Source: Cephalotus follicularis
Lineage: Eukaryota; Streptophyta; Magnoliopsida; Oxalidales; Cephalotaceae
Assembly (NCBI GenBank): GCA_001972305.1
Contig: BDDD01001763.1
Location: 159,788 to 223,787, forward strand
Length of the DNA: 64,000 nt
Direction: 5' to 3'
A model generated the notes under the pieces. The model saw only the letters and a program-made list of their open reading frames with translations, made no database searches and was not told where the DNA came from. Below, piece after piece: positions 1-11,874 of the stretch (the stretch's first letter is position 1; every line of letters starts with the position of its first letter). The translations under genes and the position numbers were made by a program.

Positions 1-1714
1 TTTGAAAACAACATCAAAAGAATTGATCTCAAAATAGCTTAGTAAGGTTTTCATTGTGAAACACATTTTATCATATCACTTTTTTAGTCAAAACTCATAA
101 CTAGAACATTTCATAAAAACATAGAAGTCATAAAACCTTAATGAACCCTTTCACACCTCTTCATCGGGGCATTGTGCACTCTCTGATTACTATCCTTACA
201 TCACATGCATGTCCGTGAGCACTCTTTGCTCCATTAACATTAATCCATCTTGGATTCATTCCCCTTGGATAGCAATCCAAGGGTGGTTCATTCTCATAAA
301 ATCATTTCATAAAACATTTCTTAATACTTTGAGTACTTAATTCAAAGTATTCGTAAACAACATCATATAACATTTCTTTCACAATTCATAAACATTTCTC
401 TTCATTTGAGTAATTAACTCAAATGCATTCATAAAACAGCTTTGCATAACATTTCTAAAATTAACATTTCATATAGAAGTAATCACTTTCAAAGAAAACA
501 TAAAACAGTGAAATTAAAGTAGACATATCAACGATTGAAGAAAGCTAAATTTTATAGCATTTGGTTGAGATTTGAATCTGCTATGAATTTTTAAAGTAAC
601 TAGTTCCCTGTTTTAGCAGTATAGGAGCAGTAAAATGAAACAGGGATTCTCATCAAGAATTCGACAGAATTTCAAGAGGCATAAAACATAACAATTAAAG
701 GATACATATTGAAGTTTCTAAAATATTAAACCATTCGAAATTTAATCAAGAATTGAGCAAGATATGAATAAAACAATCTGTTGTAAAAATTGCATTGAAA
801 CAAGACAAACTTTGATAAAAATGGGTGTTGAATTTCCTTACTTTACTTTGGATTTCCTTTCTTTCTTCTCTAGATGAATTCTCCACTTATTCCCAGCAGC
901 AAGCACTACTTTCTTATCCAAAAATGGTTGAACTCAGTCCACACTTGGCCATATATAGCTGTGTTACTTGGGGAGCAAGTCTCCCTCTCTCTCCAATGAG
1001 TCATTTCTCATAGTTGCCCATGTGCCTTAAATCCTCCAATCCAATTGTGACACTTGGCATTACAACATAAAATATCTGGTCTCTTTAAACCCTGGCTTGA
1101 CACTTGTCCCATATTTAATGAATTTAACTCACAAAATGACAAGAAGTCAGACTTTGGCAACTGGTCTGCAGATCAAAGCGTCGACGCTTCACTTTTAAGC
1201 GTCGTCGCTTAGGGCTTGTTCTGAGTTCTTCAACTTCCTTCTCGACTAAAGCGATGAAGCTTCTCTTTCAAGAGCCACCGCTTTCGGGTCTCATCCAAGT
1301 CAACAGGGCATACTTTGACTTCAAAGCATCGAAGCTCACATTTCAAGCATCGTCGGTTACCTCCAAGCACTGCTGCTTTCGTCTAAGCGTCATCAATTAG
1401 GTGAATTTGTCCAAGTTCAAAACTCTCTGTTTTTCACTGGCGCCACAAGGACTCCAGGCGTCGATGGTTACCTTCAAAGCATTGGTGCTTTAAGTGAAAC
1501 CGTCAGTGCTTTAGACATCTTCTCACTTCGTAACCTTTGAAATCGACACTTTCAACGTGACATTCATCCAAAACAAATAGCCAATTTCGATTTTCTTCCG
1601 GGGGCGCTGCCCTGAGCGTTAGGGTCATATCACGGGTCCCTTGAAATATTTTCCAACCTCAACAATGTAAACCATATTTCCATATAACTTTAACAAAATT
1701 TCCCGCTCATTACA
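1..1714 (-). mobile_element. Partial LTR of a minus-strand retrotransposon, entering from the left edge
   Basis: Read on the minus strand, this LTR starts at 1714 with TGTAATGAGCGGG and runs out of the window at base 1. The right boundary is placed where sequence homologous to 50560-51020 (copia-A LTR) begins at 1715. The TG start and TGTAATG opening resemble the LTRs at 17652, 51026 and 63316, so a Tekay-like Ty3/gypsy LTR is likely. It carries a cluster of GTCGAC palindromes 205-540 bp inside its start. No coding sequence is present; the 62-codon frame at 825-1013 has no recognisable domain. The left target-site duplication partner is outside the window. Confidence 0.6.
1178..1510. promoter_or_regulatory. 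Palindrome array, AAGCGTCGACGCTT type, in the LTR U3
   Basis: Degenerate copies of the palindrome AAGCGTCGACGCTT have centres (the C of TCGAC) near 1182, 1203, 1255, 1276, 1330, 1351, 1462, 1483 and 1504. Within pairs or triplets the spacing is 21 bp each time. The two motifs around 1255-1276 are weak. A regulatory role is inferred from position in the upstream part of the LTR and from spacing, not demonstrated. Confidence 0.5.
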
Positions 1715-2355
1715 TCTTTCACCAGAGGACTTTGACAGAGCTTGGAGCTCTAGAGAATAGAAGAACAAACACATCATCTTTCACCCCTTCAAACTTTATT
1801 ATAGGTTGAGATAGTTTCTACACTGGATTCTATCTTTACTTGTGTTGAAGACTAGATTAAGTCTAAACACATTTAGTCTCCAACCTTTCAAAAAATTTGC
1901 TTGCTATGGTTTGGGTAGCAAGATTAGTGAAGGCTAAAGCTTGGATTTAAAGCTTTGTGGAACACATCAGGATCTGAGAGAATAAACAAAATTGGAGGAA
2001 TAAAGAATTAGGTATAAAATTCTTACATCCTTCTTTATGGCTTTGGTGTTGTTGTTTGGGTTTCGTGTTGGTGGATTGATGTTGGGGTTTTGTGTGTAAC
2101 CCTAATACCAATTTAAGGAGCGACCTATACTAGGGTTAGCAAAACCCTAGCTCCAACCTAACCTTAGCTCCAACTGAAACCCTATGCTTAGGAGGTTTCC
2201 TTTGTTCGATTGAAACCCTAATTATTGATCCTTGGGCATAATGGGATAATTAGTGTAAGGGATTACATGCTTCGCTTTTCAAATAAAAGAATTTTTTTTG
2301 TTTTTCACCCTGAGCACTAAGTGTTACACTGTGCCATTTAGAACCGTTTCCAACA
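1715..2355 (+). mobile_element. copia-A 5' LTR, 3' part
   Basis: This segment ends in TTTCCAACA at 2355, directly followed by a Met-tRNA primer site. Its first 450 bp match 50570-51020. The upstream part of the LTR lies to the left of the foreign LTR that ends at 1714 and is outside the window. Confidence 0.75.
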
Positions 2356-2357
2356 AG

Positions 2358-2369
2358 TGGTATCAAAGC
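2358..2369 (+). other. copia-A primer-binding site (initiator Met-tRNA type)
   Basis: TGGTATCAAAGC lies 2 bases after the LTR end. It differs at one base from the usual plant TGGTATCAGAGC, complementary to the 3' end of initiator methionine tRNA. Confidence 0.8.
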
Positions 2370-3660
2370 CTCTAATTAGTGGTTCAATTGGATCTAAATT
2401 TATTATCTAGTCGCTTGCGTTGGAGCCATTGAATATTAAATTGCAACCTGTTAATTCATTAAGTATATATAGAGGATATATATTTTTTGGATTTCTTGTG
2501 CATGCTGTTAGTCTTGGGACTAGGCCTAGCTTTTAGGTTTCTTTGATGGATATTTTTAAAATTCTTTATTACAATGGTGATCATTTTGTTTGCAATAAGG
2601 CTTCCTGTGTGCACCAGTGGTTTTTCTTGTCATATATTTTTTAGGTTAGAAATATCTCTTCTCCCTTATATTTGTATTCTTATTCTTTTACAATACAAGT
2701 TGTGTAATTTTAAGAAGAGATACAAACAAGCTTGAATAGAGGATCAAGAAGATTACAAGATCAAGTGAAGACCGTGTATGCATGGTGTGAATACTGTAAT
2801 AAATTAGTGGTTAAATAATGTCACATAGGAGACCGAGTGGTCACGTTTGGCTCACGTGATCATTATAGAGTTAGAGTCCCAAGTCAAACCATTTTTTAGG
2901 GTGCATAAGATGGATGATTTTTCTAATTTTTTCCAAATACGTCCAAGCATGCTAATTCATTCAAATAGGATATGAAGATAAAATTTATCTTAAAACGGCT
3001 TTGGGTAAAACCTAAAATTTTGGTGAGACCAAAATCCTCAAATTGTGAAATAATAAGTCCATAAGCGGTGGGGCACAATGAGTGTCATGTCGTTGGCCTT
3101 CCACGATCTTCGTTGAATGTTGTGGACATATTGGGGATGGCACTGCGACAGCAGAGGTCCTCCGTATGACCATTATTGTTCAATTTCAGTGTGTGGTGCA
3201 CTGGAAGGAAATAGCATTATTTTGGCATCAGGACACGGACACGTGTGGGTGATTAAAACATGTCAATTTCATTGAGGATTATGGATTTGACTTATACCGA
3301 GACCATATTATTAGCATGGCAACAACTGTGGATTATATGCATTGGCAGGCCGAATTTTGTATCGGATCTTACATTTCAAGGATGGAACCCTAATGCAAAT
3401 GACACTCATGTCTACCTATTCAGGTGCTATGGCTTGTCGCTGACAGGCGAGACTATACCAGGCATGACAGATTCTGATCCCTACTAGGAAGCAGGGGTTC
3501 CCAAATTCCACATGGAGGTGTGGGATACGATTATAATAGTGGGAGGAGCTATAATTCTAAGGACCAAGGATTATGGTAATAACTTGAAATGTAACGATTT
3601 GCTAATATTCTTTCTCCTATTTTCTCTATAGGTTGCTAGAAATATATTCTGCTGCTCAAA
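2370..3660 (+). other. copia-A untranslated leader, no gene
   Basis: About 1.3 kb lies between primer site and gag. It has stops in all frames apart from a 75-codon frame at 3260-3487 with no domain. Blocks around 3060-3240 and 3330-3560 are clearly homologous to 43640-43800 and 43920-44160 in copia-2, so this is conserved element leader rather than host DNA. Confidence 0.7.
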
Positions 3661-4526
3661 ATGTCTGTTAGCACCGCCATTGCGAGAATACTTGAAAAAA
3701 ACAAGGTAGAGGGTCCTAATTTTCTAGATTGGGAGCGCAATATGTGCCTTGTACTCACGAGCATGAAGCTTGCTCATGTGATGACTGATATAACCCCAAT
3801 ATTGGGAGTTAACCCAACGGAAGAGCACAAGGCCAAGGTGGACAAGTGGTTTGATGAGGATGAGCAAGCTCGTTGCTTAGTGATTGTGGGAATGGTTCTA
3901 GAATTGCAAAGACAACACGAGAAACTTGATACCCTCTGTGCCATACTTCTTAGGCTGAAGGAGTTATATGGTGCCAGGTCGAGGACCCAGCGGTTTAACT
4001 TATCCCGTCAACTCTTCTGGTTGAAAATGACTGAGGGGGCATCGATTCATTCTTATGGACTGAAGATGATTGATCTCATTAAGCAGTTGGCTCAGTTGGA
4101 TTTAGTCATGATGATGGTTATTACATTTCCCTTATGCTTGCGTCCCTCCCTCGGACTTTCTCCCAATTCATCACAAATTTTCACATGAACAAGGTGGAGT
4201 CTACTCTGCCCGAACTAGTGGAGATGCTTCATACGTCCGAGGCCGACATGGACCATGGCAGGTCCAAGTCGAATTTGATGTTACTTTCGCCTTCTTCCTC
4301 TCGGACAACCTCAGCAAGAGATGGATCAGAGGGATCTAGATCCAAGGGTAAGGGTAAGGCTCCCATGAAAAAGAAAGGGAAGAAGGGGAAGAGACCACTT
4401 CTGGTCGCTGGGGAGGATATTCAGAAAAGGATCCAACAACTCTCTAATGAGAAGGCATGTTTCTACTGTGGGAAACAAGGCCATTGGAAGTCACAGTGTG
4501 GTGAGTTCCAAAAATCCAAATCATAA
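3661..4526 (+). pseudogene. gag: copia-A gag (capsid and nucleocapsid), frameshifted
   Basis: Gag packages the element RNA into cytoplasmic particles. Translation from ATG 3661 gives a copia-type capsid region (residues 1-150, with NFLDWERNM near residue 20). A one-base loss near 4108-4113 shifts the frame; the second half continues in the other frame to 4526. That half carries a lysine-rich stretch and one CCHC zinc knuckle (C-x2-C-x4-H-x4-C, 4458-4499). The TAA at 4524-4526 separates it from in-frame protease sequence, which in an intact copia element would be read as one polyprotein. Start choice: first ATG after the leader, aligned with the equivalent ATG at 44251 in copia-2. Confidence 0.85.
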
Positions 4527-4947
4527 GGTGTCTCAGCACCAGGTACTTTCATGATTGAATCATTTTTAGCATGTAATGTTATACCAACTTGGGTAGTGGA
4601 CTCAGGTTGTGGGACTAATATTTTTAACTCTTTGCCGAGGCTAAGAGATGCTAAATAGCTAGGAGCTGAAGATTCTCTGGATTTACACCTAGGTGATGGG
4701 TCGAGAATCCACACTTCATGTGTAGGCGTGTTTGAATTGACGTTTATGTCTAGCCATGTATTAAAACTAAATCCATGTTATTATGTACAGAATCTTGTAA
4801 GGAACGTGATCTTTGTTTCTTTATTTGTATAGGATGGGCTGGGAGCTCTCTTTCTCTGCAAATTCATGTAGTCTGCTACGTGACAACGTTCTTGTATGTG
4901 CGGGGCACGTGGACAATGGAATTTATGTTTTGGATACAAATCAATAA
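4527..4947 (+). pseudogene. copia-A protease remnant
   Basis: The same frame as the gag end continues past the stop. The aspartic protease motif WVVDSGCGTNIF lies at about 4589-4624, with the catalytic D-S-G intact. Further stops (for example in the codons after LRDAK near 4657) and loss of frame follow. The remainder up to the integrase zinc finger is degenerate. Confidence 0.65.
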
Positions 4948-5686
4948 ATGGCCTTAATAATTCAAACTGGAACTCATGGTATAAGACAACGAGAGATGAT
5001 GGATGTAAATCCTTCATACATATGGCATTGTAGATTAGGTCATCCTAGCAAAGTTAGACTAGCACGGTTGGTTAAGGATGGTCTGCTGGATATCCAGGAG
5101 GTGGAGTCCTTTCTGACGTGTGAGACATGTTTGATTGGTAAGATGACCAAATCTCCCTTCCCTGGAAAAGGAGAAAGGGTAGTGGACTTAGTGGGTTTAG
5201 TCCACACCGACGTCTGTGGACCTATGTCGGTCAATACGCATGGAGGTTTTCCCTACTTCATCACCTTCACCGATGATTTATCATGGTTTGGGTACGTGTT
5301 TGTCATGAAGCACAAGTCTGAATCTTTTGAGAGATTTAAGGAATTCAGATTAGAAGTAAAGAAGCAAACAGGGAGCCCATTAAAATACTTCGGTCGGACC
5401 GAGGGGGCGAGTATTTGTCTACTGAATTCCAGGGTTATTTGAGGGATAACTAGATTCTCTCTCAATGGACACCTCCTGGTACTCCATAGCACAATGGCGT
5501 GTCTGAGCGGAGGAATCAAACTCTCATACATATGGTCCGGTCTATGATGTCTTTTGCAGAACTTCCGATCTCATTCTAGGGTTATGCTCTACAGTCGCCA
5601 GCATATATCTTGAATTGGATTCCTTCTAAATTCGTCCCCTCCACACCTTTTGAGGTGTTTCACGGGAGGAAACCCAACCTAAACAT
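4948..5686 (+). pseudogene. copia-A integrase, N-terminal and core domains
   Basis: Integrase inserts element cDNA into the genome. Visible parts: the GAG-pre-integrase HHCC finger (WHCRLGH, then CETC at about 5014-5130) and the first catalytic aspartate in HTDVCGP (about 5205). After a frameshift near 5395, the rest of the core continues in another frame with stops, including the NGVSERRN glutamate region near 5495. The DDE triad positions can be located but the gene cannot be translated through. Confidence 0.8.
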
Positions 5687-6201
5687 TTGAGAGTTTGGGG
5701 TTGTCAAGCTTATGTGAGAAGGCAGGATCCTTCTAAGCTGGAGGCGAGGTCTGACCATTGCCGGTTTGTGGGGTATCCTAAGGAGAGCTTAGAATATTAT
5801 TTCTACCATCCCAGGGAGCAAAAAATTTTTGTTTCATGTAATACTAAATTCCTAGAGAGGGAATACTTGCTTGCAGGAAGCAGTGAGAGTAAAGTAGAGC
5901 TGGCAGAGCTGCCACCAGGTGAAACCCCAGAGGACGATGAAGGACTAGAGGTGACACCCTCTAGAGACACAGTTGGGGAGAGACCCCAACCTGAGATGGG
6001 ATCTCAAAAAGGCACTCCTCTGCATATGAGATCAAGTAGGGTTTCAATGGCGCCTGATAGATATGGTTTCCATATTGAAGGCACTGACAAACTCAACGAC
6101 AGCGATGATGACGAGCCTATCAGCTACTCGGAAGTAGTGAAGAGTATTGATTCCAGGGTATGGTCAGATTCCATGAAATCCGAGATGGACTCCATGTACG
6201 C
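5687..6201 (+). pseudogene. copia-A integrase C-terminal part and start of RT region
   Basis: RVWGCQAYVRRQ and HCRFVGYPKES are typical of the copia integrase C-terminus. An acidic linker follows, then SYSEVVKSIDSRVWSDSMKSEMDSMY, the sequence that precedes copia RT. The frame is cut at 6201 by Athila-minus. RT resumes at 17067-17072 with NQVWDLVDAP. Confidence 0.85.
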
Positions 6202-6395
6202 TGTTCAAGAATTTTGAAAATAATTAAATTTATACCGCAAGTGCACGATTGTGGAGTAACGGGTGGAACGCTAGGAAACAAGCTAAATTAATTATAATTT
6301 ATTCAACCTAGGCGAAGTATGCAAAATTGAGATGAATTTTTAAAAACTACTCCTAAACATGCAAATTAAACCACTAAATTAAACCTGGAACAAAA

Positions 6396-6480
6396 GGCGT
6401 CATGCTTTGTCAAGGCATCGACATGAATCAATTTAAAGCAGGAAAGCATCGACGCTTACAGGGTAGGCGTCGACGGTTAA
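6396..6480. promoter_or_regulatory. Palindrome cluster, AAGCGTCGACGCTT type
   Basis: Degenerate motif centres are near 6401, 6419, 6450 and 6471; the last two are clear and 21 bp apart. The equivalent cluster in the other LTR is at 15686-15768. Confidence 0.45.
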
Positions 6481-7217
6481 GAGCACTGATGCGAATTTAA
6501 CAAAAACAAAGCATGCAATTTAAGAACTAATCAAAGTAGCAAATAAACTAACTGAAATATGTAATAGAATAGCAGTTTTGGGGTATAGAAACTCACCATA
6601 GATTATATTGAAATACTCACTTACTTGATTGCTCAAACCTTGAAAACCAAAGACAGCTAGGTCGATACGGAGTGTGACTGTTATGACAAATCTTATGAGT
6701 AGCCATGCTAGGTCTATACGGAGTGTGGCAGCGACAACAAATCGTATGAGTAAACATGCTATGTCTATACGGAGTGTGTTCGACGTTACAAACGGTATGA
6801 GTATACTCCATTGATTGCATTGAAAACCATTCATTCAACAAAGTTCTTATTCACTGACAAAGTGTTTGTGGATTTTAATCAGACAGACAAAGTGTGTGTG
6901 AAGGCAAAAAATTGAAGAATAAATCAAAACTTCAAGGATTTTATTAATGGAGTTGTATCAATACAATCTAATAGCTTGTTCTAACCCTAAAAACCTTGAG
7001 ACATTGTAAATAAACTACAAAAAAAAAAACTGAAGGAAGAAGAGAGCTGCTGGCAAAGCTTGTCACTAGCTTGTACAATGTTTTTGTAGCCTCTCTTTCT
7101 ATTTTATACATGCAATCACGTGTAAAAAGAAAAGGAAATAAAGTTTAACCAAATTAATCTAGAAAAGGAAAATATTACAATCTGCTAAAACTGAAAACTT
7201 TCAAATTTTGTTGCCAG

Positions 7218-7615
7218 GCATCGTGGGCATCGACATGTATTTCTAGGCGTTGATGCTTTGATGAAATGTGTGCTTCGCGTCACCTTGTATTTTTGCATTA
7301 TTGAACAAACTTAAGTGTTAAGTGTTGACGCTATTAAGCAAGGCGTCGACGCTTAACATGGTGTTGACATCTTCCTCAGTGCACGTTAACGTTTAAGCTA
7401 CTGTCTGATTTATGCATTTTTGGCGTTGACGACTTGATCATGTCGTTGACGCATAAACATTAAATTTCTAGCACGTTGACGCCAAAAGGATTAGTGTTGA
7501 CAAAAATCACGAGACTGCAAACTTGTTCCATGTTGAAGTGTAAAGCGTCGACGCTCTCTTTGAAACCGCCAGGTTTGAGTCTAGGTGTCGACGCTTACAA
7601 GCAATGCGTCGATGC
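7218..7615. promoter_or_regulatory. Palindrome array in Athila-minus 3' LTR U3
   Basis: Many degenerate GCGTCGACGC copies are present, with clear centres at 7549, 7589 and 7610 (the last pair 21 bp apart). On the element strand this begins about 170 bp inside the LTR start. The matching array in the 5' LTR is at 16510-16905. Confidence 0.45.
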
Positions 7616-7783
7616 TTTGCCCTGTCATTTGCAGATTTTTCACCAATTTGAACCATTCTTCATGCATTTTAATCTTTTTACTCTTGTACCTGAAAATCAA
7701 TCATACACAACCAAAGTAGTCCATTCCAAACATAAAAATATAACAAATATATTCTTAAAAACAACATATTTTTTTGTTAAACA

Positions 7784-7822
7784 AATACCCCCATACTTAG
7801 ACTTTGCTTGTCCTCAAGCAAA
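7784..7822 (-). other. Athila-minus polypurine tract and upstream hairpin
   Basis: On the minus strand AAGTATGGGGGTATT sits directly before the 3' LTR (7784-7798) and would prime plus-strand synthesis. Just upstream, 7802-7822 holds an 8-bp stem TTTGCTTG / CAAGCAAA with loop AGGA. The same arrangement is at 27190-27228 in Athila-plus. Confidence 0.8.
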
Positions 7823-8205
7823 AAAAAAAATGGAAAGCTAAAACAAGAAAACACAAACAAAAACCTAACTCACTTTCGTAGGAATCACGATTGCATTTAG
7901 CCTATGGAATAAGCCGTTAAACCCCTAGCTGACCCTAGTGGACGAGTTTTGTCTCGTAAGTTTTTTCCAGTAAATAAACACACAAAATTCAATTCATCAT
8001 AGCTTTGCTAGTAGGAAAAATGTATGTCCACTTAAAAATTCATAGACATCCACATACTTGAATTTTATTATCTCGTTCTAAGTTCTTGAATCAAAACACA
8101 TCTCAATTAAGGAGCTTTACCAAAAAAAATTATTCCACACCATATATACCGATCAAGATATGCATTCTTGGCAGCATAAAATCCTACTTCGGAGTCAAAC
8201 AAAGA
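7823..8205 (-). other. Athila-minus 3' untranslated region, no gene
   Basis: This is homologous to 26763-27189 of Athila-plus (for example the AAGTAGGATTTTATG block). No coding sequence is visible. It diverges near 8196-8206, where a foreign block begins. Confidence 0.65.
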
Positions 8206-10944
8206 TAGATAACGCCAGGGGTCTATTACGCAAGGGCCCGACGAGGAAGTCAGGGCCGAAAATGCATAATACCATGAGGGATAAAGGAAATGGGCAGGGG
8301 ACTTAAAGAAACTATCGGGGAACTAAAACTCACCGTTTCACTTAAGTCCGAGGAAACCCCACATGTGTTCACACCAAACACCAAGGTCGGCTATGTGCCT
8401 GAGGAACCAATCACTACGTTCCTCACCTCAGCAAACCAAACCCCTCGAGCGCTCAAGCCTCACCACGAGCTATATGCCCGCTGAACCCAAGTGCTTCAAA
8501 ATGTTCGAGGACTCGCCAAAAGCCCGGGGACACGTCTAGAGTCCGAGGAACCTCCAACGTCCAAGGACATACGAGAATCCGGGGACCATCCATATCCAAG
8601 GACTCACGTGGCAACTAGGTTCCATGAACCCCTCACATCCGAGGACTACCAACTAACCTAGGGGTCTGACATCTACTTTCCTAGGACCCGAAGCAGGCTC
8701 GGACAATGACCGAGATGGTCTGACTTCCTGCCGAGGAAGCCTTCCGTGCACCAGGGTGTAACCTAAGGCTGATTTAACGCTTGACCACTATCCTCAGCAT
8801 CAACACTCGTCCTTATCTCGGCTTCAGAGCTCGGAACTAAGGTCTAAACCCCCCTAGAACCTTAACATCCCCAAGATAATGTAAGCCAAGGAGAAAGATA
8901 TATACATATCATTTCAAAACATAGAGAAAATCTTACACCAATCCTTCCATAGATCATACATAAATGTTTACCAAATACAAAATACAACAACCCCAAAAGA
9001 TGTATGTCCCCAATGCATGAAGGGCTAGCCGAAAAGGCTAGGGAAAAATGCATGCTCCATGGTCTACCTCACAAAAGTCCTTAAAGTGGTTCGACGAAGG
9101 AAGACTTCACCTGTTCCTCAACTGCAAAACCAGCTGGGAGGGGGTTTGTCTAAAGACTAGTGAGAGGGGAAAATAAGCATTCCTTAAGCGCCTGCCGAGG
9201 ATAGGACGCTGAGCAAACGGCTATGCCCAACTGGCCAACAAATAACCACGGCTCATCTCCCGGGGATACTCAACAAGAATCAACAGACTCTTGGAGTATA
9301 AAATAGCAAAAGATATTTAAATCAATAATGCTAAGAAATAACAGCAAGTGGGACAAAATAAGACAAATGTCCAAACCAATATCCCGAGGACCCAACAAAA
9401 GGATCTCAGACTCCAAGGATCAAATAGATCAGAGGAACACTGGTACCTATCACCTTACCCAAATCACCTAGACCAAAACCACCTCGGCCATACCAATACA
9501 TCTGCTGGCGTCGGATTTCACGGCAACAATCTCACACAGTCCAGCAAAAGCTGGAGATGAAGATCATAGGCATACAGGAAGTGCACCACCTGTCATATAC
9601 CGGTAAAGAGAGCCACATGTCTTGGTCTTCCATCAGAGGTGCTGACGGATCAGTGTCGAACCCAACCCCTAAGAGACTAGCAGACCACGAACATCGATTG
9701 AGGGGCCAGCGAATCATCGCTAAGGCACCAGCCTCATCAAAAATCGCATATAAGGACATCGACTGAGAGGTCGGCGAATCACCACACGAACCATCCATCG
9801 TAGGGAATCTCATAGTAGAGCATCCTACAAGGCCTATTGGGAAGAGAAGTGGATCCTCGGCTGCACTCATACTCACATCCCATCATAGACAATGGAAATG
9901 TGTAGATTCAGTTAGAGGAACCTGGGGGCAGTCACACTTACAGCGCATCATAGACCAATGTCACTGCAGTTATGAGTGGGGAATCCACGCTTTCTCACCC
10001 TCACCATGTCGTGCTCAGTTATCACAGTTTCCAATACACAGCATCTAGAATCCGTAACACATGGTATCAAAAGAATTATGACATATATATATGATAACAA
10101 AGGGAAACACAAATCAACCCAGGAACCTCAAACATGCAAGCTCGGAAATCATTATCAAGAAATATGTCAACACAATTGAGGAACAACTCCCAAAAATAAG
10201 ACACCATGGAAGGAAGGACACAAGAAAATAAGAACTCTCAACTGTTCCAAAATAAAGAAAGGAATGTCCCACTCACCACTTAACCACTCTCCTCCGCACA
10301 GCTCCTATAGCTCTAGATCAACTCTCTGCTCCTCGGCTATAAGAACAACAATAAAAACAGACTTAGCACAGTCTGTACGAAAATAGAGCAAAACATGCAT
10401 GAAGCCTACATGCATGAACATCTCCTCGGATAGTCATTCTGACCATCCACATTGCTCAACATACCACCACAGATCACTCACGATTACCACCGTCGTCTCT
10501 GACTCCACCGAGAATGGGAGGTTAAGCATGCACCTTGCTAAACTAATAGAGGGAAGAAGACGAAGAAAGAAGAACTCACCTTGACGAACTCAAGGTCCAA
10601 GATCTTCAAAGAAAAACTCGCCTTCACTAAAGGAAACCTTCAGAAGAAAAGAAGAAGAAGCACCAAGAACTCACATTCTCTCAACTTCACACTCTTCTGG
10701 CACAACAACTGCTACAATTGCTCCTTCACCTACTCATACTGTCTTGATACAAAGTGGTTGTGTGCTTGACAAGATGGGGCATAAAATTCTCTTACACACA
10801 CCTACAACCCACCTTTGCACATAGCCCAAAAGCCATCCGACCAAAATAGCCAAAGCAAGCAAGAAAAAGAAAAAAACCAATCAGCCCAACCACTTAAGGC
10901 CCAAACCCAAAAGTCCAATGCCAAAACGGACCTGGGTCGTCACA
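8206..10944 (-). mobile_element. LTR-like insertion in Athila-minus integrase
   Basis: On the minus strand the block starts TGTGACGACCCAGG at 10944, a typical plant LTR opening, and abuts the broken Athila integrase. It contains no recognisable protein domain. Parts around 9640-9960 are homologous to 19850-20150 on the opposite strand (the shared GGTGATTCGC...GACCTCT units and a CATTGTCTATGATGGG block), so both belong to one LTR family. The left end has no clear CA/TG end or target duplication, and about 1 kb of Athila is missing there. A solo LTR or truncated element with an adjoining deletion fits. Confidence 0.5.
8503..8645. repeat. Periodic array of GTCCGAGGAC-like motifs, about 18-bp spacing
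   Basis: Copies of GTCC-GA-GGAC (half-sites GTCC and GGAC form an inverted pair) begin near 8503, 8523, 8541, 8559, 8577, 8594, 8619 and 8637. Spacings are 20, 18, 18, 18, 17, 25 and 18 bp. Individual copies are degenerate. Confidence 0.5.
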
Positions 10945-11874
10945 TTCCTTGAGAAACTTGAAACCACAAAGTTGTCGTTAGTTTGACAAGGAATTGCCTC
11001 AATCCACTTTGAAACATAGTCAACAGCCAAAAGGATATATAAATTCCCAAACAAATTGGGAAAAGGACCCATGAAATCAATGCCCCAAACATCAAAAATC
11101 TCCATAGTCAAAATAGGAGTCAAAGGCATCATCTTGCGCTTGGTCACACGGCCTAAAGATTGGCATGACACACAGGCCCTACAGTACTAAAAAGCATTTT
11201 TAAAAATGGTTGGCCAATAAAAACCACATTGCAAAACTTTGGCCGCTATCTTTGTTGGGAAAAAATGGCCACCACACGCCTGATCATGACAAAAAGAGAG
11301 CATAGATCGACACTCATGATCAGGAACACATCGTCACATAATCTGGTCGGGACATGCTTTAAACAGGTAAGGATCATCCCAGAAAAAATGTTTGACTTGG
11401 GCAAGAAACCAACGCTTATCTTGAGCAGACCATTTGATGGTATGATTCCCATAACAAGATAATTAACTATGTCCGCATACCATGGTTCACTTGTGACACT
11501 CATAAGCTGCTCATCAAGAAAACTTTCATTGATCAAACCATTGACCTCGGGTGCATTGGAGAGTCGAGATAAGTGATTAGCAACCAAATTCTTCGTCCCT
11601 TTCTTATCTCTAATTTGCACGTCAAATTCTCTAGGTACCGAATCACAGCATGATCAGTATAAACAATGACATGAGATCCTAAAAGATATGACCGAAAATT
11701 TTCAAGTGCAAAGACCATAGCTAAAAACTCCTTCTCAGTGGTCATATAATTTAATTGCGCATCGGAAAGGTAACTACTTGCATAGTAAATGACGTGAGGT
11801 AGTTTATTCATTCGTTGCCCGAGAACAACTCCAATGGCACTGCCGGAAGTGTCACATGTGATCTCAAAAGTCAT
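10945..11874 (-). pseudogene. Athila-minus RNase H and start of integrase
   Basis: RNase H sequence (CDTSGSAIGVVLGQ, YTDHAVIRYL, then [12 protein letters not shown]) is followed by the integrase linker and [18 protein letters not shown]. The integrase core start ([27 protein letters not shown]) is present. Several frame changes break it between 11171 and 11620. The core ends at 10945, where the LTR-like block begins, so the second and third catalytic residues are absent. Confidence 0.85.

Larger units (their letters stand above)
6202..7783 (-). mobile_element. Athila-minus 3' LTR
   Basis: This 1582-bp LTR is homologous along its length to 15492-17066. It contains three 51-bp tandem units near 6660-6810 and GTCGAC palindromes of the AAGCGTCGACGCTT type at both ends of the LTR (6396-6480 and 7218-7615). 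Confidence 0.9.

Noticed and set aside
3260-3487. 75-codon open frame upstream of copia-A gag
   Set aside because: It lies in the untranslated leader, has no domain, and the homologous copia-2 region (43850-44060) does not keep the frame.
6617-6841. Open frames with TPYRPS repeats in Athila LTRs (also 15908-16132 and 28086-28319)
   Set aside because: They are produced by the 51-bp tandem units of the LTR; no evidence of a protein gene.
9348-9876. Overlapping open frames on both strands in the LTR-like block
   Set aside because: Short, no recognisable domain, and located in sequence shared with another LTR (19324-20205).
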